14,907 nucleotides of DNA from an archaeon (GCA_016550415.1 JABXGU010000313.1:1-14907); one strand, 5' to 3'. Shown: positions 1-7,398, counted from the first letter of the stretch. Program-made: numbers and translations. The notes: a model not told the origin generated them from the letters alone.

Positions 1-677
1 CTATACACGCTATTACAGGGGGACTATTAGGTTCAACTGAAATCTCTATTGATGATGTATTAAGTGGAGCACGTGCATCTCTTCTGATTAAGATGCGCCG
101 TTATGAGAAATTCCTGAATAAGGGTAAAGAAGATTCTAAATTATTGAAGAAGGTTTTAGAAGATATTCGCCATATCATGACTGAGGTTCAAGGCCCCTTA
201 GAACGTATTTCTGATTATACAGCGGCAGAAATCCTTATTGAAGCAATGCCGCCCCCACCAGAATCCATTGATGAGGGATCAAAGTATGGTTTCATGCACC
301 CTGCTTTCCCTGCTCTTCCACGGGCAGGTCCACCATTGAAAACACCAATTGACTTCCTAGAAAGAGATGTGTGGCTTGCACTTATGCAAGAACCTACTGA
401 GCGAAGCGATTTTCTCCGAGAAAGAATAAGTGTTGTTATAGAAAGTATGCTTTCCCAAGGTACACCTTTGGAAAAGGTAGGTAGTACAATTATATTTGAT
501 ATAGATGCACGTTTACCTTGGAAACGCTCTAAGAAAACCGTGATTCACCGTGAACTCCAAGAATTACAGGAAACTGCAGGAGAAAATTACAGGGAACAAG
601 TGGGACATTATATCTTGGATAATATCCTCTCGAAAATACCTCAATTACGTTCCACTACTCATTCTTCGGAAGGATAG
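1..677 (+). CDS. Unrecognised protein, 5' end cut by window edge
   Basis: The frame is open from position 3 to a TAG at 675-677, giving 224 visible residues. An internal ATG at 93 could serve as a start, but no Shine-Dalgarno sequence precedes it and the 30 codons before it read like normal protein (for example STEISIDDVLSGARASL). A gene truncated by the window edge is therefore preferred. The visible part is soluble and mostly helical by composition. A Lys/Glu-rich charged stretch follows the ATG at 93, then a proline-rich segment (MPPPPES near residues 82-88), then a helical C-terminal half. No family motif, membrane segment or metal-binding cluster was recognised. The next gene begins 25 nt downstream on the same strand, so the two are probably co-transcribed. 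That the frame is coding is likely; the function is unknown. Confidence 0.75.
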   Translation, partial: IHAITGGLLGSTEISIDDVLSGARASLLIKMRRYEKFLNKGKEDSKLLKKVLEDIRHIMTEVQGPLERISDYTAAEILIEAMPPPPESIDEGSKYGFMHPAFPALPRAGPPLKTPIDFLERDVWLALMQEPTERSDFLRERISVVIESMLSQGTPLEKVGSTIIFDIDARLPWKRSKKTVIHRELQELQETAGENYREQVGHYILDNILSKIPQLRSTTHSSEG

Positions 678-702
678 ACTATACAATGGAGGTTCAATTT
701 GA

Positions 703-1476
703 GTGAGCAGACAAAACCCCCCATTGATTTGGGTATTGAATTTTCTTGCACCTGCCTTTCGATTATTTGGTCATGAACTAACAATTGTTGGTGATTTACT
801 AATTGCTTCACGGCAGCTTTGGAGCTTACTCTGTGAAGATACAGTGCGTTCAGCTTTAATTGGTCCCGGAATCGTAAAAGGACAAGTTAACATCAAGGGG
901 CATCCTGTTGATATTGAATTTCTGGTGGGTGCTACACTCTTTGACCCCACTGAAATGCGTCCAGGCGAACCAATCCCTCTGCTCGATATCCTAAATCCTG
1001 AAGTCGTAGACCCCCTTTCCAAATCATCACCTGAACAAGTGCAACAAATTATTCGTTCACTAATAGTGAAGAAAGGCTCTGTTTCAGACTCAGGACAAAT
1101 CCTAACAGTAAGCATTGAAGGTGCGCTTCCTCAAACCCTAATTGTCGAACAGCAAATGATTGGGAAAAATATTACATTTGTCTCAGGGATAAACAAGGCT
1201 AAATTTCTCCTTGGCGGACAAAAAAACCGACTATATACTCCCTTTAAAGAAGCACTACTCAAGAATCGATTTAGCAATCCAGAAAAAATCTGGAATTTCA
1301 GAGTTGACCGAAAGCAGTTTGATGCATACAATTCATCTGACTTCAAGGAATGGGTAATAATCGAAATGCAGACAGATTCCCGCCTAGATTCCTTTGACAC
1401 TCCAAAAGCAATGGATGAGGAGTATAACTCTGTTCTCAAATATTTGCTAGGCAACCGTGATTATTTCATCTTCTAG
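703..1476 (+). CDS. Unrecognised 257-residue protein
   Basis: The GTG start at 703 is supported by a strong Shine-Dalgarno sequence, TGGAGGT at 687-693, about 9 nt upstream. An in-frame TGA directly before the GTG excludes an earlier start. The product has a hydrophobic-leaning N-terminus (residues about 8-45) but no convincing transmembrane helix or signal peptide. A mixed alpha/beta middle follows, then a charged C-terminal half ending in YFIF. I recognise no family or catalytic motif. It follows the upstream unknown gene by 25 nt, so the pair may form an operon. Its last 11 nt overlap the 3' end of the convergent helicase gene. The overlap means the two transcripts are antisense at their ends; whether that matters is unknown. 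Confidence 0.8.
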   Translation: MSRQNPPLIWVLNFLAPAFRLFGHELTIVGDLLIASRQLWSLLCEDTVRSALIGPGIVKGQVNIKGHPVDIEFLVGATLFDPTEMRPGEPIPLLDILNPEVVDPLSKSSPEQVQQIIRSLIVKKGSVSDSGQILTVSIEGALPQTLIVEQQMIGKNITFVSGINKAKFLLGGQKNRLYTPFKEALLKNRFSNPEKIWNFRVDRKQFDAYNSSDFKEWVIIEMQTDSRLDSFDTPKAMDEEYNSVLKYLLGNRDYFIF

Positions 1477-4093
1477 AAGTTGAATCCGATTTTTGTGGGT
1501 GTTCAATCAAGGTAATTGCCTTACTTGCACTTTCTGCCAAGTCAAAGCGTTCCAACGTTTCTGCTACACGCTGGATGCCCTGCAGGATATGAACTTGATT
1601 ATCAAGAAAACCAAAAATATCGCCAGGGTAAATGAACAGTTCATACTTCTTTAGAAAAGCGGCATTGATTTTCGAAGGTGTTAAACCCTTAAAGCGCATT
1701 TCAAGAACAGCACGGGAGAGACTCCACTGACCGTGGTCACAGAATGGACTCTCCTTGCATCGGCAGTTGAAGAAGGTAAGTGTCCATTTACTAAACATCT
1801 GGAGCACCCAACGTGGAAGCTTCTTTAATCGACGAGTGCTACGAGTGCTCATCAGATCAAGGACTGCTCCTGCGAATAGACGGGTGGCAAATCGTGTACG
1901 AAATGCACGTTCAATTGCACTTTGGAGCTTAGGTGAGAGGTAGACATTTCTTAAAGGCTCAAGCATAACTGAAAGTTCTTCAGCAGTATTATTCGAATAT
2001 TCACGAATTGCGGCAACATTGGAGGCGGAAAAATATGAAATGGATGCGGCACGTCCTAATTCTGTTGATGTTAATTGTTCACCGGTTTGCTTTGCCAAAC
2101 CATGTTTCTTTAGAAAACGTATGCCTTCATTAAATGAGACTGTACGGGATATGAGGCTCTCGTAAGCCTGCTGTAACTGTTTATATGATATTGTGTCAAA
2201 GCAAGAAAGCGTTGCTAATATCTGGTCCACGGATTGTTCGAATGTTGCTTCTGGTCGAACATCTTCAATTGGATTGTTTAATACGTCCAAGGCGACTTCT
2301 TCTTCTGTTTTTGGCTCGTCACCAAAATATCTTCGATTTATCTCAGCAAGTAATATTGCCTTTCCAGTGTCATGTTTGCCCAGACGACCTGCACGACCAA
2401 GCATCTGAGTAAATTCACCGACGCTTAATATTTTGGTACCCATCATCAGGCTTTGGAAAATTACTGTGCTAGCTGGAAAGTCAACTCCTGCTGCAAGTGC
2501 TGCAGTTGTTACTACTGATGCGATTTCTCCTGCAGCGAATGCCTCCTCGATTCTATGACGTTGGACGTAGGTCATCCCCGCATGGTAGGGTCGTGCTGAA
2601 ATGCCTTGTTTTTGTAGTTCAGTGGCTATGGCATGAGTGCCGCGTCTTGAGTTAGTGAAAATGATTGTCTGTCCCCTGAAACCGAAGGAACTTCTTTGGT
2701 TAAATTCAGCTTTACAAATGTCAGCCATCATTCGAAGCTTATCCTCTTCAGTAAGTGTGAGGATTAAATGGCGTTGCAGCGGAACTGGACGTCCATGCAA
2801 GATTACTGGTTTCAATTCTAATTCCTGTGCCAATTCCTTAGGATTACCAACTGTTGCTGAAAGTGCCACAACCTGTGCCTTTGGAAAAAGTGTACGAAGC
2901 CGTGCCAGTAGACCATCAAGCTCCGCTCCTCTGTCCTCATCAGCAACCATCTGAATCTCATCAATAACCACCACACCAACATCTCTGATTTGATGCCATT
3001 GGCTACTTCGAAGTAGAAAATCAAAGCCCTCATAGCTAGCTACAATGATGTTAGCACCAGCAACATCATCATCTACAATTACAAGCGCCTCTTCACCTGC
3101 ATCGATGGAACTCATCCCAACCCGAATAGCAACACGTAATCCAAGAGCCTCATATTTGCTGACATACTCATGATATTTCTGATTTGCCAAGGCAACAAGG
3201 GGAGATAGGTAGATGTATGTTTTACCTTCCATCGCAGCTTTAATACCAGCTAGTTCACCAACAAGGGATTTACCACTTGTTGTATCTGAAACTACAAGAA
3301 TGTCTTTGCCTTCAAGTAACCCCCCTTCCAGAGCTAAAGTCTGAATGGGTAATAAAGACGAGATACCATTTTTTCTTAAGACGTCTCCAAACTTTTTGGG
3401 GATGTCAAGTGTGCTAATGGATATTGGCTCCGTACTGTCTTTGGTTGCTTGGACCTGATCATAAAGGGTTATGGCTGGGTTACGGCTGGGTCGAAATCTG
3501 GAAGATAAAAACCAAGCTACCTTATCCACTGATCGAAGCCGTTTCAGCATTGCTTCAAGGCTGTCATGAGCCTGCCTTGAAATCTTAATATCCATCGAAC
3601 GAAAGCGATTGGATAATTCACGTAACGCACATGGATAACATAATGCTTCTCCATCAGCTGTAAAAACATCACGTTTTCGAAGCATTGTCAATCGTCCATC
3701 TGCTGCACAATTTTTGCAGGAACGGACGATTATGGGATCTGCAACATTATAGTCCCGTAACATCCCTTTTAACTCGGTAAGAAAAGGGAGATGCGGTTGA
3801 CGGGGGATAGCAATGTATTCTGCATTTCGAATCCATTTGAAAAAGGAATGAGGATCTATTGGTTTCTCATGGTTTTTACTCAATATCCAAAGTTTTTCTG
3901 GTCGAAGTCGACCACGCACCATATGAAACCAAATACGAGCTCGGATTAATGGTAAATTAGGACGCTTTGGACGAAATACAATGCACCGTGCTGCAAGTTC
4001 TCTCCTTTTTTCTGAAAAAAGTGCAAGTGCAAATGGTGGTTTCAAAGGGCGCAAAGGTTCCACGACATCTAAAAGTTTATTCAAGGAGTTCAA
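1466..4093 (-). CDS. Ski2-like archaeal superfamily 2 helicase (ASH-Ski2/COG1202 type)
   Basis: An 875-residue ATP-dependent helicase. Motifs in order: a zinc-finger-like C126-x2-C129 ... C152-x2-C155 in a roughly 240-residue N-terminal region; Walker A SDTTSGKS (269-276); motif II DEIQ (378-381); motif III SAT (412-414); motif IV around IIFTNSRR (477-484); and motif VI QMLGRAGR (563-570). A winged-helix and helical region follows, with a late cysteine cluster at C777, C779, C785 and H787. The length and N-terminal zinc finger fit the archaea-specific ASH-Ski2 family, reported in Thermococcales to partner the RNase aRNase J in RNA metabolism, better than Hel308, which is shorter and lacks this finger. 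The TTG at 4093 is the only common start in the open frame, which extends to a stop at 4154-4156, and it has no Shine-Dalgarno sequence. A GATATTC TATA-like element on the minus strand (4120-4126) would place transcription near 4097, so a leaderless mRNA is possible. The gene is divergent from the JAMM gene. Confidence 0.9.
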   Translation of the reverse strand: MNSLNKLLDVVEPLRPLKPPFALALFSEKRRELAARCIVFRPKRPNLPLIRARIWFHMVRGRLRPEKLWILSKNHEKPIDPHSFFKWIRNAEYIAIPRQPHLPFLTELKGMLRDYNVADPIIVRSCKNCAADGRLTMLRKRDVFTADGEALCYPCALRELSNRFRSMDIKISRQAHDSLEAMLKRLRSVDKVAWFLSSRFRPSRNPAITLYDQVQATKDSTEPISISTLDIPKKFGDVLRKNGISSLLPIQTLALEGGLLEGKDILVVSDTTSGKSLVGELAGIKAAMEGKTYIYLSPLVALANQKYHEYVSKYEALGLRVAIRVGMSSIDAGEEALVIVDDDVAGANIIVASYEGFDFLLRSSQWHQIRDVGVVVIDEIQMVADEDRGAELDGLLARLRTLFPKAQVVALSATVGNPKELAQELELKPVILHGRPVPLQRHLILTLTEEDKLRMMADICKAEFNQRSSFGFRGQTIIFTNSRRGTHAIATELQKQGISARPYHAGMTYVQRHRIEEAFAAGEIASVVTTAALAAGVDFPASTVIFQSLMMGTKILSVGEFTQMLGRAGRLGKHDTGKAILLAEINRRYFGDEPKTEEEVALDVLNNPIEDVRPEATFEQSVDQILATLSCFDTISYKQLQQAYESLISRTVSFNEGIRFLKKHGLAKQTGEQLTSTELGRAASISYFSASNVAAIREYSNNTAEELSVMLEPLRNVYLSPKLQSAIERAFRTRFATRLFAGAVLDLMSTRSTRRLKKLPRWVLQMFSKWTLTFFNCRCKESPFCDHGQWSLSRAVLEMRFKGLTPSKINAAFLKKYELFIYPGDIFGFLDNQVHILQGIQRVAETLERFDLAESASKAITLIEHPQKSDSTSRR

Positions 4094-4142
4094 GCAAGGC
4101 TTTTTTAGTCTTCGCTTACGAATATCTTCCAGGATGATTTGA

Positions 4143-4835
4143 GTGCCAGAAGTTCAAATCTTTCCAGGTGTCTTGTCCCTCATTTTGACCCGTTCAGCTC
4201 GTGCAGGGAGAACAGAAATCGGTGGTTTTCTGATTGGCAGGGTACAAGGTCAAAAGCTATTTGTTACTAGAGCTACGTTTCCAAGACAGATAGGTACATC
4301 CACACATGTGGCGATTAACGATATTGATATGGCACTGCTCGCTGAAGACCTCATTGAACAGGGTACCGGGGAAGCTATCATTGGTTGGTGGCACACACAT
4401 CCCAGTTTAGGCGTCTTCATGTCAGGAACAGATATCACTACACAAGAACGGTATCAAGCTTTCTTTCCTCAAGCCATTGCATTAGTAGTAGATCCTGTGA
4501 AATTTTCAGAATCCCTTAATCTTCAGGATTTAGATCTTCACGTGTATCGCATCGTTGAAGGCAGGGCAAAGGATCTTGAGTTTGCTTATGTATTTGAACC
4601 AAGTGAGGTTATCCCTGATTTCTATGGTCTACTGCTCCAATTAGACATTCCTTCTCAGATTATCTTCGAAGATACATGGTTTGAACGTTTGCTTCGAAAT
4701 ACCCTTGGGGAACGGATAACAACACCCGAATTCACTCAGCATCTTGGGAATTTTCTTGAAGCTATTGTGGCTTTCAGTACAGTGGGCGTGTTAATGCTGA
4801 TAATTATCCTGTCACTTGTTGCGCTAGTAAGCTAA
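4143..4835 (+). CDS. Tail-anchored JAMM/MPN metalloprotease, Rpn11/CSN5-like
   Basis: A 230-residue MPN+ protein, predicted to be a zinc isopeptidase that removes ubiquitin-like modifiers. The full JAMM active site is present: general base E25 in TEIGGFLIGR, then zinc ligands H84 and H86, S94 and D97 in WHTHPSLGVFMSGTD, matching the H-x-H-x7-S-x2-D pattern exactly. The GTD-ITTQ context closely resembles eukaryotic Rpn11 and CSN5. The MPN fold covers about residues 3-150. After a linker, residues about 210-230 form a single hydrophobic helix ending at the C-terminus, so the catalytic domain should face the cytosol in a tail-anchored topology. The GTG start at 4143 has an in-frame TGA before it, and the MPN fold begins almost immediately, which supports this start. 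AGGATGATT upstream is only a weak Shine-Dalgarno match. The substrate is unknown, and no ubiquitin, E1 or E2 gene lies in the window. Confidence 0.9.
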   Translation: MPEVQIFPGVLSLILTRSARAGRTEIGGFLIGRVQGQKLFVTRATFPRQIGTSTHVAINDIDMALLAEDLIEQGTGEAIIGWWHTHPSLGVFMSGTDITTQERYQAFFPQAIALVVDPVKFSESLNLQDLDLHVYRIVEGRAKDLEFAYVFEPSEVIPDFYGLLLQLDIPSQIIFEDTWFERLLRNTLGERITTPEFTQHLGNFLEAIVAFSTVGVLMLIIILSLVALVS

Positions 4836-4869
4836 TTTTGAGGAGTACCTTTATTCTGGCTCCTCAAAA
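4836..4869. terminator. Hairpin between convergent JAMM and roadblock genes
   Basis: A perfect 10-bp inverted repeat, TTTTGAGGAG at 4836-4845 and CTCCTCAAAA at 4860-4869, encloses a 14-nt loop. It starts directly after the JAMM stop codon and its right arm is the last codons of the convergent roadblock gene. Placement between two converging genes suggests a bidirectional transcript-end structure or an RNA-stabilising hairpin. Archaeal termination normally depends on T-rich tracts rather than hairpins, so the terminator role is inferred. Confidence 0.45.
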
Positions 4870-5459
4870 CCTAAAGCTTTCAACGCAGCCAAAATAGCCT
4901 CTTTATCATCTACCGAAATATCTTCTTCATCAACAGAGGATTCAGCAGTACTGACAGCAACTGGTTCAGGGGCTTCCTCAATTCTAATTGTTGGTTCAGT
5001 TTTAGTGGGAGCTGAAACAGGCTCTGGTGGAGATGTGGGCATTCTACTAAGACCAATCAATTCCTCTGGGCGCAGAGAATATGTTTCCATAATCTTGGTG
5101 ACCTTTGTTATGTATATCTTCATCAATCCAATATAATAGCCCAACCGGATTTGATCCCGACTAGCACCAACTAATAATGTTTCAGGCGAAGCCCACATAA
5201 TAATAGTGAAGCCTTTACTCCCTCGTAAAATGACTTCAGTGAGTGTACCCTGGCTTAGCTGTCGGAGTGTTTCCTCACCAACATTAACAAGCGTTGCTGT
5301 TGCAGCAGAAAAAATGTCAGAGTCAACATTACCACTTACTGCACAAGCAAGACGGATACCTTCACGGGTAACAACGGCTAAGGCTTCAAGGCCAGTCGAC
5401 TCCTCTATTCGCCGCATCAATTCCTGTAAATCCTTAAATGGTGTATCTGCAAGTGTCAT
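4851..5459 (-). CDS. Roadblock/LC7 domain protein with acidic C-terminal extension
   Basis: A 202-residue protein. Residues about 5-125 match the roadblock/LC7 (MglB/longin-related) fold: an N-terminal helix (LQELMRRIEESTGLEALAVV), then a strand pair around REGIRLAC, and a later helix and strand through FTIIMWASPETLLVGAS. Such domains dimerise and in bacteria and eukaryotes regulate small GTPases; Asgard genomes carry many, but the partner here is unknown. Residues about 140-183 form a Pro/Glu-rich, probably disordered linker, followed by a short amphipathic helix, KEAILAALKALGFEE (186-200), which could be a docking motif. The ATG at 5459 is well supported by AGGTGAG (5469-5475) with 9-nt spacing and a TATA-like element 44-50 nt upstream. 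The gene is divergent from the Orc1-like gene and convergent with the JAMM gene. Confidence 0.88.
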   Translation of the reverse strand: MTLADTPFKDLQELMRRIEESTGLEALAVVTREGIRLACAVSGNVDSDIFSAATATLVNVGEETLRQLSQGTLTEVILRGSKGFTIIMWASPETLLVGASRDQIRLGYYIGLMKIYITKVTKIMETYSLRPEELIGLSRMPTSPPEPVSAPTKTEPTIRIEEAPEPVAVSTAESSVDEEDISVDDKEAILAALKALGFEEPE

Positions 5460-5502
5460 TTCGAAGGACTCACCTATTTGAGTAATTTGCTTTTTGTTTC
5501 AA

Positions 5503-5509
5503 CCTATAA
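5503..5509 (-). promoter_or_regulatory. TATA-like element for the roadblock gene
   Basis: On the minus strand this reads TTATAGG. Transcription starting about 26 nt downstream would begin near 5480, leaving a leader of about 20 nt that contains the AGGTGAG Shine-Dalgarno sequence. The spacing is coherent, but the box itself is not a strong consensus. Confidence 0.4.
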
Positions 5510-5575
5510 CAAAGTTTCCATCTTATTTTCTTTTCTTATCTAAAGTTTGAGCACTTCGAAAAAAAGTCTAAAGAA

Positions 5576-5624
5576 AATACTTTCGCTTTCCTCTCCCCTA
5601 TCCGCCTGTTCGCTTGAAAGTATT
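5576..5624. repeat. 9-bp inverted repeat upstream of the Orc1-like gene
   Basis: AATACTTTC (5576-5584) and GAAAGTATT (5616-5624) are exact reverse complements separated by 31 bp of pyrimidine-rich DNA. The right arm ends 4 bp before the TATA box at 5629. It could be a regulator-binding site or an Orc1/Cdc6 autoregulatory or origin element. It does not contain a recognisable origin recognition box. Confidence 0.5.
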
Positions 5625-5628
5625 GGAG

Positions 5629-5636
5629 TTTATATA
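5629..5636 (+). promoter_or_regulatory. TATA box of the Orc1-like gene
   Basis: TTTATATA is a near-consensus archaeal TATA box. Its centre is 23-24 nt before the ATG at 5656 and only about 12 nt before the GTG at 5644. Transcription would therefore start at about 5656-5660, making the GTG at 5644 an unlikely start and favouring a leaderless ATG at 5656 or a short-leader ATG at 5671. Confidence 0.6.
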
Positions 5637-5655
5637 GATTTGAGTGAAGGCAAAA

Positions 5656-6762
5656 ATGGAGCACCCGACTATGGTTTCCTGTGCTAAAGCCCTCTTCGAT
5701 CCTGAATATCTACCGACTAAATTGCTGCATCGTGATAAGGAACTTAATACTCTAGCCAGTTTCATTTCTCCCAATGATGAATCTTCGCCAGTTAATCTAA
5801 TGGTTCATGGAAGCTTTGGTGTTGGTCGTACTACCCTGCTTCGTTTCTTGGGTCATAACGAATTGGGTGCCTGGCGGCGGCCTTTCATCAACTTCCATAT
5901 GAAGAGTGACATAGAAATCGTCCATGACACATTAACAACTCTTACCGGTTCATCTGCTCCTTCTGCAACACTCCCTGAACTCTGGTCTCTATTGAAACGA
6001 ATACTCCGAAAAGCTGAAACACCACTCATTTTCACATTTGACGATATAGACCGTCACACAAATGATGCCTATACCAAGTACCTGTCTCTTTGTAAAAATC
6101 TTGGAATTCCCTCAATGGCAACTGCCCCTCGATACTTTCCTCGCCAACTTACCTCCTCTGCTGCTTCCTTCCTTGATTTAACACTAGAATTGGAACCCTT
6201 TTCAGACCATCAATTCCTTGACATCATCACCCAAAGAGTCAATGATGCCTTCCCTATACCGTTGCCTCCATCTATCACTGAATTCATTGCAGACATAATT
6301 TGTATACTAGATTTTCAACGACCCGCCACAGCAGTAGAGCTTCTCCGAAGTCTATACCCATTAACCACAGAAAATACAAATCTGACAACTGATCATATAC
6401 GTCAAGCTTGTCTTTCATCTAGGGCTCTTCACTATGATTTTTGGAGCGGTCACCTTGCTCATCTTACAAATCTGGAAGCAACAACAACACTCCTCATACA
6501 AGCTGTAGGAGAGTACTTCACTATCAACCCAGGTCAAATCTATGTAACCAAACCCCAGCTTTTGTTTCAATACAAACAGGTCTGCGAACGTACAGAAATT
6601 TCTCCAACCAATACTCAATTCTCGAGAGCGTTGAATGAGTTGCTCTTCCAAGATCTTCTTCTCCGCTCCCGGTACAACTCTGATAATTTCTTCACGCTCC
6701 TCCCTGCCCAAGGCTACTTCGAAATTGTAGAGTTGGTACTTGGTGATAAGGAAGAATGCTAG
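5656..6762 (+). CDS. Divergent Orc1/Cdc6-like AAA+ ATPase with altered Walker A
   Basis: Resembles archaeal Orc1/Cdc6 initiators: the N-terminal box YLPTKLLHRDKEL matches the typical P-x-x-L-x-HR-x-x-EL lead-in, followed by an AAA+ module and a C-terminal region sized for a winged helix. With residues numbered from the in-frame GTG at 5644, the P-loop is GSFGVGRTT (56-64): the normally invariant lysine is R62. Walker B is LIFTFDD (128-134), with D134 where the catalytic glutamate is expected. A sensor-2-like RPATAVELLRSLY segment remains. The changes suggest impaired ATP hydrolysis or a role as an ATP-independent DNA-binding paralogue rather than a standard initiator. The ATG at 5656 is chosen from the TATA position (368 residues); 5644 and 5671 are alternatives and all retain the fold. 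It converges with the DUF99 gene, 24 nt away. A STAND-like or other AAA+ family is a less likely alternative. Confidence 0.78.
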   Translation: MEHPTMVSCAKALFDPEYLPTKLLHRDKELNTLASFISPNDESSPVNLMVHGSFGVGRTTLLRFLGHNELGAWRRPFINFHMKSDIEIVHDTLTTLTGSSAPSATLPELWSLLKRILRKAETPLIFTFDDIDRHTNDAYTKYLSLCKNLGIPSMATAPRYFPRQLTSSAASFLDLTLELEPFSDHQFLDIITQRVNDAFPIPLPPSITEFIADIICILDFQRPATAVELLRSLYPLTTENTNLTTDHIRQACLSSRALHYDFWSGHLAHLTNLEATTTLLIQAVGEYFTINPGQIYVTKPQLLFQYKQVCERTEISPTNTQFSRALNELLFQDLLLRSRYNSDNFFTLLPAQGYFEIVELVLGDKEEC

Positions 6763-6786
6763 CCTGATCTAAACTGAATTTTATTG

Positions 6787-7398
6787 TTAATCACTCTGCG
6801 TCTTTGCCAATGTCCGTGCAAAAATCCTTGCCACTCGAATAGGTTCAGGTAGCCCTCCAAATCTTGTAAGACGTTCTAAAAGCGTCTTTACGACTCTCCA
6901 TTCAGCACCATGAAACTGCACAAACACATCATTATCTGTTGGCAATGTTAGTGGTTGCATTGGACCATTTCTACAAACTATATTCCACCGCGCTTCCCAC
7001 TCATCAGGAAAAGTTGCCAAAAGATGCTCACGGATATCTCCCTGCGTTTCTTTAGTCACACTGATAATAGGCAAACTCGATTTATCATGAAGCTGCTGAA
7101 GATCAATCATATTATACAAAGCAATAACGCTGCCATGCAGCATTATACAACCAATATCCTCTCGGCTAATCCGTTGGATCAAATCAAGTACAGCATCTGT
7201 TCCATCCATCCCTCCAATTGTAGCAGTTCCAAAAACCATTCCATCAATAATAAAATCAGCCCGCATTACCACGCCACCAAGAATAGTTGTCCTAGCATGT
7301 GGAGGTGCACTCTCAGCAACCCCAAAAACACGTACAGCAGCCTTCAATAAGCTAGCTTCAACACTCTTCAAGGTGGATGACCACCTAGAATCATACAA
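6787..7398 (-). CDS. DUF99 (UPF0215) family protein
   Basis: A 203-residue protein with the hallmark archaeal DUF99 blocks: LGGVVMRADFIIDG (40-53), IGGMDGTDAVLDLI (61-74) and IMLHGSVIALYNMIDLQQLH (85-104). The family is related in fold to endonuclease V, but its biochemical role is not established, so no nuclease function is claimed. The TTG at 7398 is the only usable in-frame start near the beginning of homology. The frame remains open upstream to 7440 but encodes a run of Phe/Leu from a pyrimidine tract, unlikely to be translated. No Shine-Dalgarno sequence is visible. It lies 39 nt downstream of the Tes-like gene in the same direction, but a T-rich tract between them suggests that transcription of the upstream gene may stop there. 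Confidence 0.85.
   Translation of the reverse strand: MYDSRWSSTLKSVEASLLKAAVRVFGVAESAPPHARTTILGGVVMRADFIIDGMVFGTATIGGMDGTDAVLDLIQRISREDIGCIMLHGSVIALYNMIDLQQLHDKSSLPIISVTKETQGDIREHLLATFPDEWEARWNIVCRNGPMQPLTLPTDNDVFVQFHGAEWRVVKTLLERLTRFGGLPEPIRVARIFARTLAKTQSD

Noticed and set aside
771..1454. Two minus-strand open frames of 107 and 114 codons opposite the second gene
   Set aside because: Biased Ser/Arg/Ile composition and no Shine-Dalgarno sequence. The plus-strand gene with its strong ribosome site explains the region.
2637..2954. 105-codon plus-strand frame within the helicase
   Set aside because: Antisense to conserved helicase motifs; a shadow frame.
1466..4093. Hel308 (DNA repair helicase) identity
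   Set aside because: The protein is longer than Hel308 and has an extended N-terminal region with a four-cysteine finger, which fits ASH-Ski2.
5460..5643. Canonical archaeal origin recognition box
   Set aside because: No TCCA...TGGA-type dyad followed by a G-run was found on either strand, so an origin is only a hypothesis.
6955..7350. 131-codon plus-strand open frame
   Set aside because: It lies wholly inside the DUF99 gene on the opposite strand and has an odd composition rich in Ser, Asn and His.
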